64,000 nucleotides of DNA from Bog-473 sp963751335 (GTDB taxonomy: Bacteria; Actinomycetota; Acidimicrobiia; Acidimicrobiales; RAAP-2): the NCBI GenBank assembly GCA_963751335.1, contig CAVVUB010000008.1, positions 1,302,001-1,366,000 on the forward strand, written 5' to 3'. Position 1 is the first letter of the stretch. Each line of letters starts with the position of its first letter. The notes beneath the pieces are model-generated. The model saw only the letters and a program-made list of their open reading frames with translations, was not told the origin of the DNA and searched no databases. The translations under genes and the position numbers were made by a program. Below are positions 9,505 to 18,679 of the stretch, in pieces.

Positions 9505-9872
9505 CACGCCAGCCTCGGTCTTGGTGTCGGGACGACCTTGAGCCGGGCTTGACCCACCCGGACGAGCTCGCGCATCTGGGAGACGGAATCACCGAGAACC
9601 TGGGTACCTGCAGCCGTGATCCGGTACGGGCGTCGTCTGTCGTTGGAGTCGAGCGGCTCAATAAGCCCTCGCTCTTCCAGCCTTGTGATTGCCCCGTACA
9701 GCGCGCCGGGACCGAGCGTCACACCGGCGAACTCCTCGATGTCCTTGAGGAGGGCGTGCCCATGCTTGTCCCCGCCGGCGAGACTCATGAGGATCAAGGT
9801 CGGGGGGTCGTTGGAGCGACGCCGAGATTGCGACGCTCCAACGACGCCAGGTTCGCCACGACTGGTTCGCAT
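9504..9872 (-). CDS. PadR family transcriptional regulator
   Basis: 122 residues with a winged helix: LILMSLAGGDKHGHALLKDI, then GPGALYGAITRLEERGLIEPL and YRITAAGTQVL are the PadR core. PadR proteins are mostly autorepressors that respond to small ligands. The ATG at 9872 follows TAGATT by 6 nt, so the mRNA may be leaderless. Two adjacent dyads lie just upstream at 9885-9914 and are its probable operator. It heads an operon with a membrane protein and an HTH-only protein. Confidence 0.85.
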   Translation of the reverse strand: MRTSRGEPGVVGASQSRRRSNDPPTLILMSLAGGDKHGHALLKDIEEFAGVTLGPGALYGAITRLEERGLIEPLDSNDRRRPYRITAAGTQVLGDSVSQMRELVRVGQARLKVVPTPRPRLA

Positions 9873-9878
9873 GTGGAC

Positions 9879-9914
9879 AATCTACTACGTAGTACGTAGC
9901 TACGCAATACGTAG
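9879..9914 (-). promoter_or_regulatory. padR promoter with tandem 15-bp dyad operator
   Basis: Two 15-bp inverted repeats, each CTACG-N5-CGTAG, sit end to end at 9885-9899 and 9900-9914. They are directly upstream of a -10-like TAGATT (9884-9879, minus strand) that lies 6 nt before the padR ATG. A protein bound here would cover the -10/-35 region, as expected for PadR autorepression. The operator role is an inference from symmetry and position. Confidence 0.6.
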
Positions 9915-10254
9915 ATTGAGGCTGGGCCGCCCGACCGGCGACTGTTCAGATTCCAACCGCTCCGATTCATGAGCCGGACCGGTCACCGAAGAGAGGTCCA
10001 CAGGGACTCCTACTGGCGCACCCGGCCCGGCCGCTCGGCTTCCTTTCCTTCCTCACCCAAAGCGAAGGGCGGGGCAGGGATATGTCGAAGGAGACGCCAC
10101 TGCTCCAGTCAGCCGGCGAGCTCCGAATTGCAGTCCCGCCCTGAACCCCAGGTGAACGACGTCGCGAGCAACCGATGCGCTCATTCGCTGACCCGGGGAT
10201 TCGGCCCCATCGCTTCGGCCGAAAGGAGGATTCGCAGCGCACCCCGAACTCGTC
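9915..10254. other. Gene-free interval between padR and the PQQ-propeller gene
   Basis: About 340 bp with no convincing coding sequence on either strand. The short frames present are Arg/Ser/Pro-rich shadows without starts preceded by a ribosome site. No clear hairpin or promoter was seen apart from the padR operator at its left edge. Confidence 0.4.
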
Positions 10255-11848
10255 TCACGGCGTTGCCCGGCGCCGACGCAGAATCCAGATGGTGCCCCCG
10301 ACGACGATGACGATCGCAGCCCCTACCGCGACCCAACCTCCGAGTGAGCCCGAACCCCCACCACCGGCCGGCGCACTCGACGTGGTGGTGGATCGGGCGA
10401 CCGTGGTCGTCGTGCTGGACGACGCAGACGTCGCGGTCGAAGTGGTCAAGGGTCGATGACATGGTGAATGCGATCACGTGGTCGGCCGAGGCGGCCAGGA
10501 GGCGGCCAGCGCCCACGGACGGGGTGGGGAAGTGGTTCGCGGGGGCTCCGACCACTGCATGCTCGCGCAGCGCCCCCGTCGAGGGATCGAGCCCGAAGAG
10601 CGTGCCGTCCTGACCGATGGTCCAGACGAGTCCTCCGGCGACGATGGGTGGTCCACCCCCGACCGAGGAGCGCCAAAGCACGCGGAGCCTGGCGGGGGCT
10701 GAGGACGCCCTTATGGCAATCGTCCCGCTGAGACAGGGCAGGAAGACGGTGGTGCCTTCGACGGCCACGCCTCCGTCGATGTCGTCGTTGCAGGCGTCGG
10801 GCAGCGATGATTCCTCCTGCCCGATACCCCCGAGCGCGGCGCCGTCGAGCAGATAGACGATCCGTGACTTGCCGGCCACGATCACCTGGCCGTCCGAAAG
10901 CAGCGCCGGCGCCGTCGACAGGTCGAGGTCGTTGGCGTTGTTGGCCCGCCCAATTGGTCGGTGCGAAGTACTGCAGCAGGGTCATCGTGGGCGAGAGCTC
11001 GAGCAGCGAATCACTGTGGTCGAAGGGGCTCGTCGGTGATGTGACCGAGCCGTTGCCGACGCTTACCCACACGTTGGCGCCAGCAGCGACGACCGGCGCG
11101 GCACCTCCCATCCAGACCGCGCCCTGGCTTTGCCCGGGGGCGCTGTCCACGGTAAAGGTTTCTGCCGCGCCCCCGGCTTCGGGCACGCTGATGATGCGGC
11201 CGCGGTAAGCTCACGCAGTCACCGTAGTTGCCACCCATGCCGAACACGACCCGCCCGTTTCAAGGGTCAGACCCGTACGCTGCAGCAGTGCGGCCGGATC
11301 GGCACCGGGTGGGTCGACCCTTTGCGAGAGCTCGACGTGGCCGTCGCCGGTGGACAGGCCGAGCAGTAGGTGGGCGGGGCGGCCATTGACGAGCTTGTCG
11401 GCGACGGCGAAGAGCTCGCTGCGGCCGGATCGACGACTGGCGTTCCAGTGATGCCAACAGTTGGTGAGATGTTTCCACACGGCAGCGCTGTCGAGGGGAC
11501 GGGTGTACCCAGGTGCGTGGACCAGTCCACGACCCCGGAGGCGGCCGAGAGAGCATAAACGGTGTCATCCTCCGTGCTCACGAAGACCTGCCCGCCGAAG
11601 ACGACCGGCGCGCCATAGATGTCGCCCTGCAATGCCGGGGAAGTCCAGGCACGAGTGGAGAGGTCGACGTGCCCGGGGGACGCGGCGACACCGCTGCCGG
11701 CCGGATCCCCGTGATAGAGGTTCCAATCCGCTCCCGATTCTGCGGCCACGGTGGTCGCCCTCTCGTGCGGCAACGGATGCGCTCCGGCGGCGCGGCCGCT
11801 GAAGGCCAAGATGATCAGGGCGAGTCCGACACCGAACGGTCGATTCAT
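10255..11848 (-). pseudogene. Secreted PQQ-like beta-propeller protein with C-terminal anchor (about five frameshifts)
   Basis: ATG 11848 begins a signal peptide (FGVGLALIILAFSGRAAGA) followed by propeller blades such as GAPVVFGGQVFVSTEDDTVY, ALSAASGVVDWSTHLG and, later, VWTIGQDGTLFGLDPSTGAL, typical of PQQ-like/BamB-like repeats. The C-terminus is a Ser/Thr-rich linker, then a transmembrane helix (VAVGAAIVIVVGGTIWIL) and RRRR, so the propeller would be displayed outside the cell. The reading frame changes near 11415, 11255, 11205, 10955 and 10450. With this many shifts the gene is a pseudogene unless the consensus is poor here. It probably followed the ABC permease remnant at 11859. Confidence 0.65.
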
Positions 11849-11858
11849 TCGCTCTTGA

Positions 11859-12713
11859 TCAGACCGACCCTGACCGTCCACGTCGCCGCAGGGTGGAGTC
11901 GACGGCTACGGCAACGAGCAGAACGACGGCGGTGGCGATATCCGTTCCCGCCGTGCTGATGTTGCGCAGGGCGAGCCCGTTGGTGAGCGTTACGCGATGA
12001 CCAGGCCCCCGAGGAGGGGATGGATCGGCTTGCCGTGGCCGCCGAAGAGGCTTGCACCGCCGATCACGGCAGCGGCGACCACGTAGAGCGCACAGGTTCC
12101 GCCGTCGAACCCGACCAGAGATGGAACCCAGGCGAGATGCGTACACGACCACGGCGAACCCAGCGGTGAGACTGCAGAGGGCGAAGGCGATCGTCCGGAT
12201 GAGGTTGACGTTGATACCGGGCTCGACGGGCGGCTTCCGGACTGGCCCCGATGGCGTAGATGTAGCGCCCGAATCTGGTGCGGGCCAGCAGGATGGATTG
12301 GAAGACGCGGATGACCAAAACGACGGGGATGACCCAGGGCACACCCTGGACGGGGGTCAGCACCCAGGTTCAGGTTGCAGACCCAGACCAACCCGATCCC
12401 GGCCACGGCGACCGCGGCGACGATCAGCAAGGTGATGCTGAGCGGTGGTGCACTGAGTCCTCGGGCCCTGCGCCGGGTCGTGCGCAAGATCGAGAGGAGC
12501 GCGAACAGCCCGACCACGGCCACGAGCAGGATCCAACTGAGGACGGGGGTGATGTTGCCGCTGACCAGATTGTCGACCACATTGTTCGAGAATGGTGCTC
12601 TATCGACACCCCCGACCGCTCCCTTGTCGACGTCGAACACGTAGATGAGGACGCCCTGCCACCCCAGCAAGCCGGCCAGTGTCACGACGAACGAGGGGAT
12701 CTTGAGGTCTGGT
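11859..12713 (-). pseudogene. Sugar ABC transporter permease remnant (XylH/RbsC-like)
   Basis: Segments in several frames reconstruct the C-terminal two thirds of a sugar permease: DLKIPSFVVTLAGLLGWQG, VPWVIPVVLVIRVFQSILL, TRFGRYIYAIGASPEAARRA, GINVNLIRTIAFALCSLTAG, AAVIGGASLFGGHGKPIHPL, GGLVIA and TDIATAVVLLVAVAVDSTLRR. This order matches XylH-type permeases for xylose or ribose. The 5' end (first membrane helices) is absent, a stop lies just upstream of the first segment, and at least four frameshifts occur. No ATPase or binding-protein gene is adjacent. With the nearby ROK kinase it looks like the remains of a sugar-uptake locus. Confidence 0.6.
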
Positions 12714-12843
12714 GATCAGCGTTCCCTGATACGAAGTAGGTTAGATGTGTTTCAGTATTGTTGCACCGCAATTAGGGGGTTGTAGGGAGAAATATCCCAA
12801 ATCGGATTTCCGTAGGTTGGCCAGCCCCCTTCCGGCAGGCTGC

Positions 12844-13758
12844 GCCGTCCCGCCGTCAGTCGGCCTCGCCGAGGGCGGCGGCCCAGTTTGCCGCGCCAAC
12901 GAGAGCGGCATCGTCGCCGAGCAGGCAGCGCACCATCGCGAAGTCCGCCGGAAAGTGCTCCTGTCGGCTCTCTACGAGCGCACTGAGTCTGTCGAAGAAG
13001 TCCGGCTGCCGTCCGATCCCTCCTCCGATGATCACCGTACTGGGGGAGAATGCCATCACGACGTTCACGACGCCGATGGCACAGGCGGCGATCGCGCCGT
13101 CCCAGATGCTGACTGCCGCCGCATCGCCGTCAGCCGCCGCGAGCTCCACGGCATGCGCGTCGAGCTGTCCGAGACCAGCCTGGCGAGCGAGACGGGCCAC
13201 CCCGCTGCCCGACCCGAGCTCCTCGAGGGTGCTCGGTCGCAGTGCTCGCCAGGCCTGCCAGTCGATCACCGTGTGACCGATCTCAGCCAAGGACCGCATG
13301 CCGCGGACTAAACGGCCGCTCTGGACGACGCCTGCGCCGATACCGGTCGAGATCGTCAGGTAGGCGACGGCTTCACTGTCACGGCCGGCACCGTAGGCAG
13401 CTTCGCCCACGGCGGCCAGATCGGCGTCGTTGGCCAGATGGGTCGCCAAGCCGAGGCGCTCGCTCAACAGATCACGCGCCAGAAGATCAGGCCAGCGCGG
13501 AGGCAGGTTGGGTGCCCGCAGCAGTCGGCCTGCGTGGTAGTCGACGTCCCCGGGTAGGCCGATGACGGCATGAGAGGCCTCTCCGTAGCTATGGTCGCGG
13601 CCGACCTCGAGGATCAGTTCGATCAGCTCGGCGGGGACATCTGCGTCGGCCGGGGTCGTTCTCGCCTGGCGGACGAGCACCTCGCCACGAGCGTCGACGA
13701 TGGCCGCTCGCATCTGGGTGCCCCCGACGTCCGCGGCGAGAACGGGTCTCGCATTCAT
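12844..13758 (-). CDS. ROK family sugar kinase/regulator-like protein
   Basis: About 300 residues from ATG 13758, which has AAGGAG upstream. The N-terminal phosphate loop AADVGGTQMRAAIVD, the GLPGDVDYHAGRL segment, HLANDADLAAVGEA and the glycine-rich GIGAGVV and VIIGGGIG motifs define the ROK (glucokinase-like) fold. The usual zinc-binding C-x-C-G-x(2)-G-C after EIGH is missing: EIGHTVIDWQAWRALRPSTL runs through that site without Cys. There is no N-terminal HTH, so a kinase is more likely than a repressor. The stop codon is at or slightly inside the left coordinate; the coding frame ends near 12856. Confidence 0.75.
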
Positions 13759-13985
13759 CGGCCGATTCACTCTCCTTGTCCCCGATGGCGTCACGTCGGC
13801 GTTCCACGCCCGTCCGGCCGCTGATTTCACCGACCTCGGGGCCAAGCCGGAACGGCGGTCACCAACGCGTGACACGGTACGACGTTGGCGCACCCGAGGT
13901 CCGGGTGGAGTCGCTCCTCTTTGGATCGACACCGGGTCGGCGGCCGAAGGTTCCCCATGGGCCCGACCGTTGTCGCCCGGTGGAC

Positions 13986-14270
13986 TCAGCTGCCGACGTC
14001 GTCGGTCGGAGCGTACCCGGTGCGGCGGAGCAGCCGCCGCAGGATGGCCAGCTGGTCCCCATCGATGTCCTTGTGGCGCTCTGCTTCGAAGGTCTCGGTA
14101 TCACCGTCGATGGTCACCAAGACGTGATTCTTCTGCGTTTCCTTGACCGTCCCGACCGCGTTCAGTAGCGAGAGCACCGAATGCCATTCGATGTTGCTGC
14201 TCGACGGGTGCCGAAAGATGTGGACCAGAGTGTCCCGTTGATGATTGTTCAGTTCGCCGGTCTTCCTCAC
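13986..14270 (-). CDS. HicA-like conserved actinobacterial protein
   Basis: 94 residues from a GTG at 14270 preceded by GAGGAG. ELNNHQRDTLVHIFRHPSSS followed by NIEWHSVLSLLNAVGTVKE and FEAERHKDIDGDQLAILRRL match a widespread actinobacterial family with a small double-stranded-RNA-binding-like fold of the HicA type. HicA toxins are usually about 60 residues with a His in the RNA-binding helix and are paired with HicB; no hicB-like gene is adjacent. A toxin role is therefore unproven and the protein may be an orphan RNA-binding protein. Confidence 0.6.
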   Translation of the reverse strand: MRKTGELNNHQRDTLVHIFRHPSSSNIEWHSVLSLLNAVGTVKETQKNHVLVTIDGDTETFEAERHKDIDGDQLAILRRLLRRTGYAPTDDVGS

Positions 14271-14381
14271 GTGCTGCTCCTCATCTTCGTAGAGCGCATT
14301 CGACTCCCTCTCATCCTCTCGCCGGTTGGGCGATCTGTCCGTTCCCCGCTCGAGTCCGCGGTGTCGTCGTCGAATCGATAC

Positions 14382-14611
14382 CTATGCGTTGCCGCCTTTC
14401 TCGGCGGCGTCGTCCGGGCACACACCGAAGCACTTCTCGGATAGGAAGCAGTATCCGCACGGAAACACTACCTGGCCTCCAACAAAGCGGTGGATTCGTG
14501 CAGGGAGTTCGACCAGGCCTCGAGGCCGCACAGGCGCCCCGGCCTGCTCGAGTACTCCGAAGACGATCTGGTCTCGTCGAACATCATGGCTTCAATGGCT
14601 TCGTGCGTCAT
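14382..14611 (-). CDS. Small Cys-rich protein, CX2CX5CX3C (frameshifted)
   Basis: On the minus strand the frame from ATG 14611 reads MTHEAIEAMMFDE. One base is missing near 14575, and the next frame continues QIVFGVLEQAGAPVRPRGLV, then RIHRFVGGQVVFPCGYC, FLSEKCFGVCPDDAAEKG and a stop at 14382. The four Cys (CGYC...C...C) could bind zinc or an iron-sulfur cluster. Amino-acid composition is protein-like only in this path, which supports a real gene of about 76 residues with a single-base deletion. The family is not recognised. Its neighbours are the HicA-like gene and a phosphoribosyltransferase. Confidence 0.45.
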
Positions 14612-14788
14612 TGGTTGCAAGATGCCATCGCCAACGTGAACCTGATCGAGGTGCTTGGATGGTAAGACAACGAGACCGGCGATTCGACCCGGCTCCTGGA
14701 CCTGACCGCCTCGATCGGGAGCACGGGTGGTTGAGCTGGACCGCCTTCGCGGTCCGCTGCAGACTGGCAGTCGCCCAAGGAGGTCGAC

Positions 14789-15454
14789 ATGCGCTTCCCC
14801 GATCGGAGGCACGCCGGGTCGCAGCTGGCCGAGGCCCTCCAGAAAGCAGGCATCGGTCCGGACCTGGTTCTCGGCTTGCCCCGGGGCGGGGTGCCCGTAG
14901 CCTTCGAGGTCTCGGCCTCACTGGGCGTACCCATGGATGTGATCGTGGTGCGCAAGCTTGGAGCGCCCTTCCAGCCGGAGCTGGCCATGGGTGCCCTCGG
15001 AGAGGGAGGGGTGCGGGTGGAGAATCGAGAGGTGCTCCGTGCGGTGGGACTCGACGAGCGCACGCTCGACCTCATGGTCGATCGCGAGAGCGAGGAGCTG
15101 GAGCGCCGAGCCGCGCTCTATCGGGGCAACCGTCCCCGACTCGACCTCGAGGCGCGGCGGGTGGTGATCGTCGACGACGGGATCGCCACCGGATCGAGTG
15201 CACGAGCCGCGGCCATGGTGGCGCGCGAGCAGGGTGCGTCGCATGTCGTCGTGGCGGCGCCCGTGGCTTCAGCGTTCGGGGTGGCCGGACTGGCGGACGT
15301 GACGGACGAGGTGGTGTGCGTCACCGCGCCCGAGCCGTTCTACGCCGTGGGGGAGTGGTACGTGGATTTCTCCCAGACCTCGGACTCCGACGTGCGCGAT
15401 CTGTTGGCGCGGGCAGACGCGCGGAGAATGCCGGGCTTCGCAGGGGATTTGTGA
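14789..15454 (+). CDS. Phosphoribosyltransferase family protein
   Basis: 221 residues; the start is fixed by AAGGAGG 5 nt before ATG 14789. The type I PRTase fold is shown by VLGLPRGGVPVAFEVSASLG, the flexible-loop region VRKLGAPFQPELAMGALGEG and the PRPP-binding loop RRVVIVDDGIATGSSARAA. Proteins of this form (often fused or adjacent to dienelactone-hydrolase genes in bacteria) have no firmly assigned base substrate. The stop overlaps the GTG of the MFS gene (GTGA), so the two genes form an operon. Confidence 0.85.
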   Translation: MRFPDRRHAGSQLAEALQKAGIGPDLVLGLPRGGVPVAFEVSASLGVPMDVIVVRKLGAPFQPELAMGALGEGGVRVENREVLRAVGLDERTLDLMVDRESEELERRAALYRGNRPRLDLEARRVVIVDDGIATGSSARAAAMVAREQGASHVVVAAPVASAFGVAGLADVTDEVVCVTAPEPFYAVGEWYVDFSQTSDSDVRDLLARADARRMPGFAGDL

Positions 15455-16780
15455 GCGACCCGGACGAACCGTCTTCGTCGGTCGGGGAGAGCCCTGCGGC
15501 GACGGACCAGCCACAGACCCTCCAACTCCATCGCTGGTTCGATCCGGCTGTCCTGGCCATCGCGGTCGTTGCGCTGGCGTCGGGCTTCGGCCAGTTCGGC
15601 GCGGTGGCGGCCCTGGGCGACGTCTCGAAGCAGCTTGGACACGTCGCCGCCGGATCCTCCATCGCGGACAAGGTCGGGCTCTCGGGTACCAGCCTGGGCG
15701 TGGGCCTGGCCGTGATCCGTCTGGCTTCGCTGGGGAGCCTCCCTCTCATCGCCAGCGCAGATCGGTTGGGCCGGCGACGGGTGATCCTGGTCGTCACCGT
15801 GATCGGCCTGGCGTTGACCATGGCCGCGGCGGTCAGTCCGGGGTACTGGTGGTTCGTCGTGATTTTCGCGTTCGGCCGCCCTCTCCTCGAGCGCGACCAA
15901 CGCGCTGGCCGAGGTGATGGCGGCGGAGGAGACATCGTCGAAGGACCGGTCGACGGCGATCGCACTGATCGCGGCCGGGTACGGGGTCGGTGCCGGACTC
16001 TCTGCCATTGTGCACAGCCTCGCGGCCGGGGCCCTGGGCTTCCGGGGCATCTTCGCGCTGGCGGTCATCCCGCTGGCCGTCGTGTTGCTGATCCGGCGGC
16101 GAGTAGAGGAGCCGAGCCGTTTCACGATTGCCGAGGCAGGCGCAGACCACCCGACGCCCATCTTGGCCGCGGTCGGGCCGCCCTACCGGGGCCGAGTCGC
16201 TCTGATCGCTCTCGTGGGATTCGCCGTCTCGGTCATCTCGGGACCGGCCAACAGCTTCGTGTTCCTCTATGCCCAGGACGTCGTGCACCTGGCCGGGTAC
16301 GTCGTCGCCCTCATGGTGGCCGGTGGCGCCGTGACGGGGCTGCTCGGGCTCCTGGCCGGGCGCTGGCTGGCCGACCACGCCGGACGGCGTCCGACGTGTT
16401 CTGTCGGGATGGTCGCCATCGCACTGACCGGGGCCTTTTGCTACTCGGGTTCCCGCCAGGCGCTGGTCGCCGGCTACCTGGTGGCCGTCTTCTGGGCCTC
16501 GGTCTTCGCGCCGGCCGTGGGATCGCTTCTGACCGAGCTCTTCCCAACCTCGGTGCGCGCCTCGGTCACCGGATGGTGGACCGTGGCCGGTGTGCTCGGG
16601 GCGGTGGTGGGCCTCGTCGCCTTCGGCGCGGTGGCCGACGTCGGGAACCGCTTCGCCGCAGCGGCCGACGTGGTGTTCCTTCCCTGCGCGCTGGCCGCGG
16701 GGCTGTTCTGGGCCTTGCCGGAGACCAAGGGTCGCGAACCCGAGACGTTGTGGCCCGCGCCGGCCCAGCCTCAGCTGTAG
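15451..16780 (+). CDS. MFS transporter (frameshifted)
   Basis: About 440 codons, twelve predicted membrane helices. The first half contains LHRWFDPAVLAIAVVALASG and the MFS loop LIASADRLGRRRVILVV; the second half has GYVVALMVAGGAVTG, LAGRWLADHAGRRPTC and ELFPTSVRASVTGWW, typical of sugar/metabolite:H+ symporter-like MFS proteins. The frame changes near 15878 (FAFGR to ALSSSATNALAEVM), a net one-base excess inside GGCCGCCC. Start GTG 15451 overlaps the upstream stop. It is convergent with the TIG-domain gene, with a 10-nt overlap at the 3' ends. Confidence 0.8.
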
Positions 16781-17496
16781 GTGAACGTCATGGTGTTCGA
16801 CGTCCCGCCTGCCGTCATGATCACGACCTGCGCCGACTCTGATCCCGACGGAGCCGGTGGGACGGTGACGCTGCACGTGTTCTGGGCCGGGCAACTGGTC
16901 GAGGCCACCTGGCCGTCGAACGTGGCGATGATCTGACCCGAGGAGCTCAAGAAGTTCGCGCCGGCGACCTGGATGGCCTGGCCGGCACTGCCGCTCGCCG
17001 GGTTGAGTGCCGCGATCACGGGAGGTCCGCTCGCATTGGGCGGCGTCGCGGTGGTGGTCGTCGTGGTGGTACTCGAGATCCCAGGAGATTTCGACGGGCC
17101 ACCGCCTTTGCCTTCTGACGCGCCGTGCGGGGTGGTCGGGGCGGCGCTCTGTGCCGAAGTCGCTGGCGCGTTGTCCGGTCCACCGCCGGTTCCGCTCGTT
17201 CCGAGTGAGACGGCCAGGGCGCCGGCCGCCACCAGGACCATGGCGGCAACGACCCACACGGCGATCTCGAGCGGGCTGCGCCGGCTGGAGGTCTCCAGGG
17301 GGAGTGATTCGGGTGCCGGAGACGGACGCGGGAGATCGTCGTCGAAGGGGATCTCGACCGCCCGGGTCGGAGGACCCCCTTCCTGCACCTCGCGGGCTCG
17401 CCGCGCCGCCGCGGCCATGGCGCCGAGAGCGCGTACGCCGGGCGTCCCCGGGGGGTCTGACTCACCGCTGTGGCCATGGGGATCGTGACGGACCAT
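16771..17496 (-). CDS. Membrane-anchored IPT/TIG-domain protein
   Basis: 241 residues. A cytosolic N-terminal 75 residues is followed by one membrane helix (AVWVVAAMVLVAAGALAV), a Ser/Thr/Pro-rich linker with a run of Thr residues, and a C-terminal IPT/TIG immunoglobulin-like domain (PVIAALNPASGSAGQAIQVA, then GANFLSSSGQIIATFDG) with one Cys pair (SCPAQNTC). Topology is type II with the TIG domain outside. GGAGA lies just before ATG 17496. TIG domains mediate binding at cell surfaces; the ligand is unknown. It overlaps the 3' end of the convergent MFS gene. Confidence 0.7.
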   Translation of the reverse strand: MVRHDPHGHSGESDPPGTPGVRALGAMAAAARRAREVQEGGPPTRAVEIPFDDDLPRPSPAPESLPLETSSRRSPLEIAVWVVAAMVLVAAGALAVSLGTSGTGGGPDNAPATSAQSAAPTTPHGASEGKGGGPSKSPGISSTTTTTTTATPPNASGPPVIAALNPASGSAGQAIQVAGANFLSSSGQIIATFDGQVASTSCPAQNTCSVTVPPAPSGSESAQVVIMTAGGTSNTMTFTYS

Positions 17497-17605
17497 TCTC
17501 CAACTCCTCGGGAACCGATTTCCCGACCGGACGTGTCACATGCCTCCTCGAGCATGCGGACGCACGTCATGGCGTCGGGGTCTCATCCGTGCGACCCTGG
17601 CGCGC

Positions 17606-18679
17606 GTGACCTCACTGCGGAAGATAGTCGTTTGCGAGGGTGACGAGACAGGGCAGGAGCTCCTCGAAGAATCGCTGCGCGTCCTCGACCCCTCGGTGCT
17701 GGGCTTCGAGCTCGAGCTGGTGCGTTTCGATCTGTCACTCGACAACCGCCGACGAACGGCCAATGCCGTGGTCTACGAGGCTGCTTCGGCCATGCGGGAG
17801 GCCGGCCTGGGGCTGAAGGCGGCCACCGTGACCCCCGAGGCGACGGGAGACGTGGGCAGCCCCAATCGCATCTTGCGCGAGGGCGTCGGAGGCTCGGTCA
17901 TTGTGCGCACGGGTCGCCGCATCCCGGGTGTCTCGCCGCTGGCCCCGGTGGTGCACCCCATTGTGGTGGTGCGCATGGCCGTTGGCGACGCCTACGGGGC
18001 CGAGGAGGGACGGACAGGCGCCGTCGGTGACCCCGCCGAGCAGGCATGGCGGACCGAGCGCATCGACCGCTCAGTATGCCGGTCGGTCGCCGAATACTCG
18101 TTCCGCGCCGCCGCCGACCTCGATGGCTGCGTCTACGGAGGCCCGAAATGGACGGTTTCGACGGTCTACGAAGGCATGCTCAAAGAGGAGATGGACGCGG
18201 CGGCCGCCCGCCATCCCGATGTGACCTACCGGCCGACCCTCATTGACGCCGCGTACGCCGGGCTCCTCACCGAGTCGGGCGCGCAAACCCTGGTGGTGCC
18301 CGCGCTCAACCGCGACGGGGACTGCATCTCCGATCTGGTCCTGGCACTTTTCGGGTCGATTGCCGGCGCCGAATCGGTCCTGTTGGCCCTCGACGATGCG
18401 CTGGAGCCCGTCGTGGCGATGGCCGAGGCGCCGCACGGCACCGCTCCCTCGCTCTACGGCAAGAACGTGGCCAACCCGATGGCCATGCTCTTGGCCTGCG
18501 CCGCCGTCCTCGATCATGCGGCGGGAGGCGACGAGCCGGTGGCCTGGGCCGCCAGCGCCATTCGCGAGGCCACACTCGACGCAGCACGCGACGGTGTACG
18601 CACGTTCGACCTCGGCGGGGAGGCGTCCACCTCGGAGGTCGTCGACGAAGTGATCCGTCGCGTCCGCGCCGGCGACTAG
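17606..18679 (+). CDS. Isocitrate/isopropylmalate dehydrogenase family protein
   Basis: 357 residues from GTG 17606 (VTSLRKIVVCEGDETGQEL). The beta-decarboxylating dehydrogenase fold is shown by EGDETGQELLEESL, VRTGRRIPGVSPL, the substrate region YGGPKWTVSTVYEGMLKEEM and the cofactor/metal segment EAPHGTAPSLYGKNVANPMA. The C-terminal TFDLGGEASTSEVVDEV matches the usual T.DLGG.A.T.E ending. These enzymes oxidise and decarboxylate 2-hydroxy-diacids with NAD(P)+. Residues deciding between isocitrate, isopropylmalate and tartrate cannot be called safely here; the divergence from canonical leuB/icd suggests a specialised paralogue. Its end overlaps the convergent ligD gene by 4 nt. Confidence 0.75.
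   Translation: MTSLRKIVVCEGDETGQELLEESLRVLDPSVLGFELELVRFDLSLDNRRRTANAVVYEAASAMREAGLGLKAATVTPEATGDVGSPNRILREGVGGSVIVRTGRRIPGVSPLAPVVHPIVVVRMAVGDAYGAEEGRTGAVGDPAEQAWRTERIDRSVCRSVAEYSFRAAADLDGCVYGGPKWTVSTVYEGMLKEEMDAAAARHPDVTYRPTLIDAAYAGLLTESGAQTLVVPALNRDGDCISDLVLALFGSIAGAESVLLALDDALEPVVAMAEAPHGTAPSLYGKNVANPMAMLLACAAVLDHAAGGDEPVAWAASAIREATLDAARDGVRTFDLGGEASTSEVVDEVIRRVRAGD

Noticed and set aside
9885..9914. Possible attachment site or mobile-element end
   Set aside because: The dyads are at a PadR promoter and no integrase or transposase is nearby; an operator explains them better.
15833..17257. 474-codon open frame on the minus strand
   Set aside because: It is a shadow of the MFS and TIG-domain genes, with Arg/Gly/Asp-rich composition and no motif.
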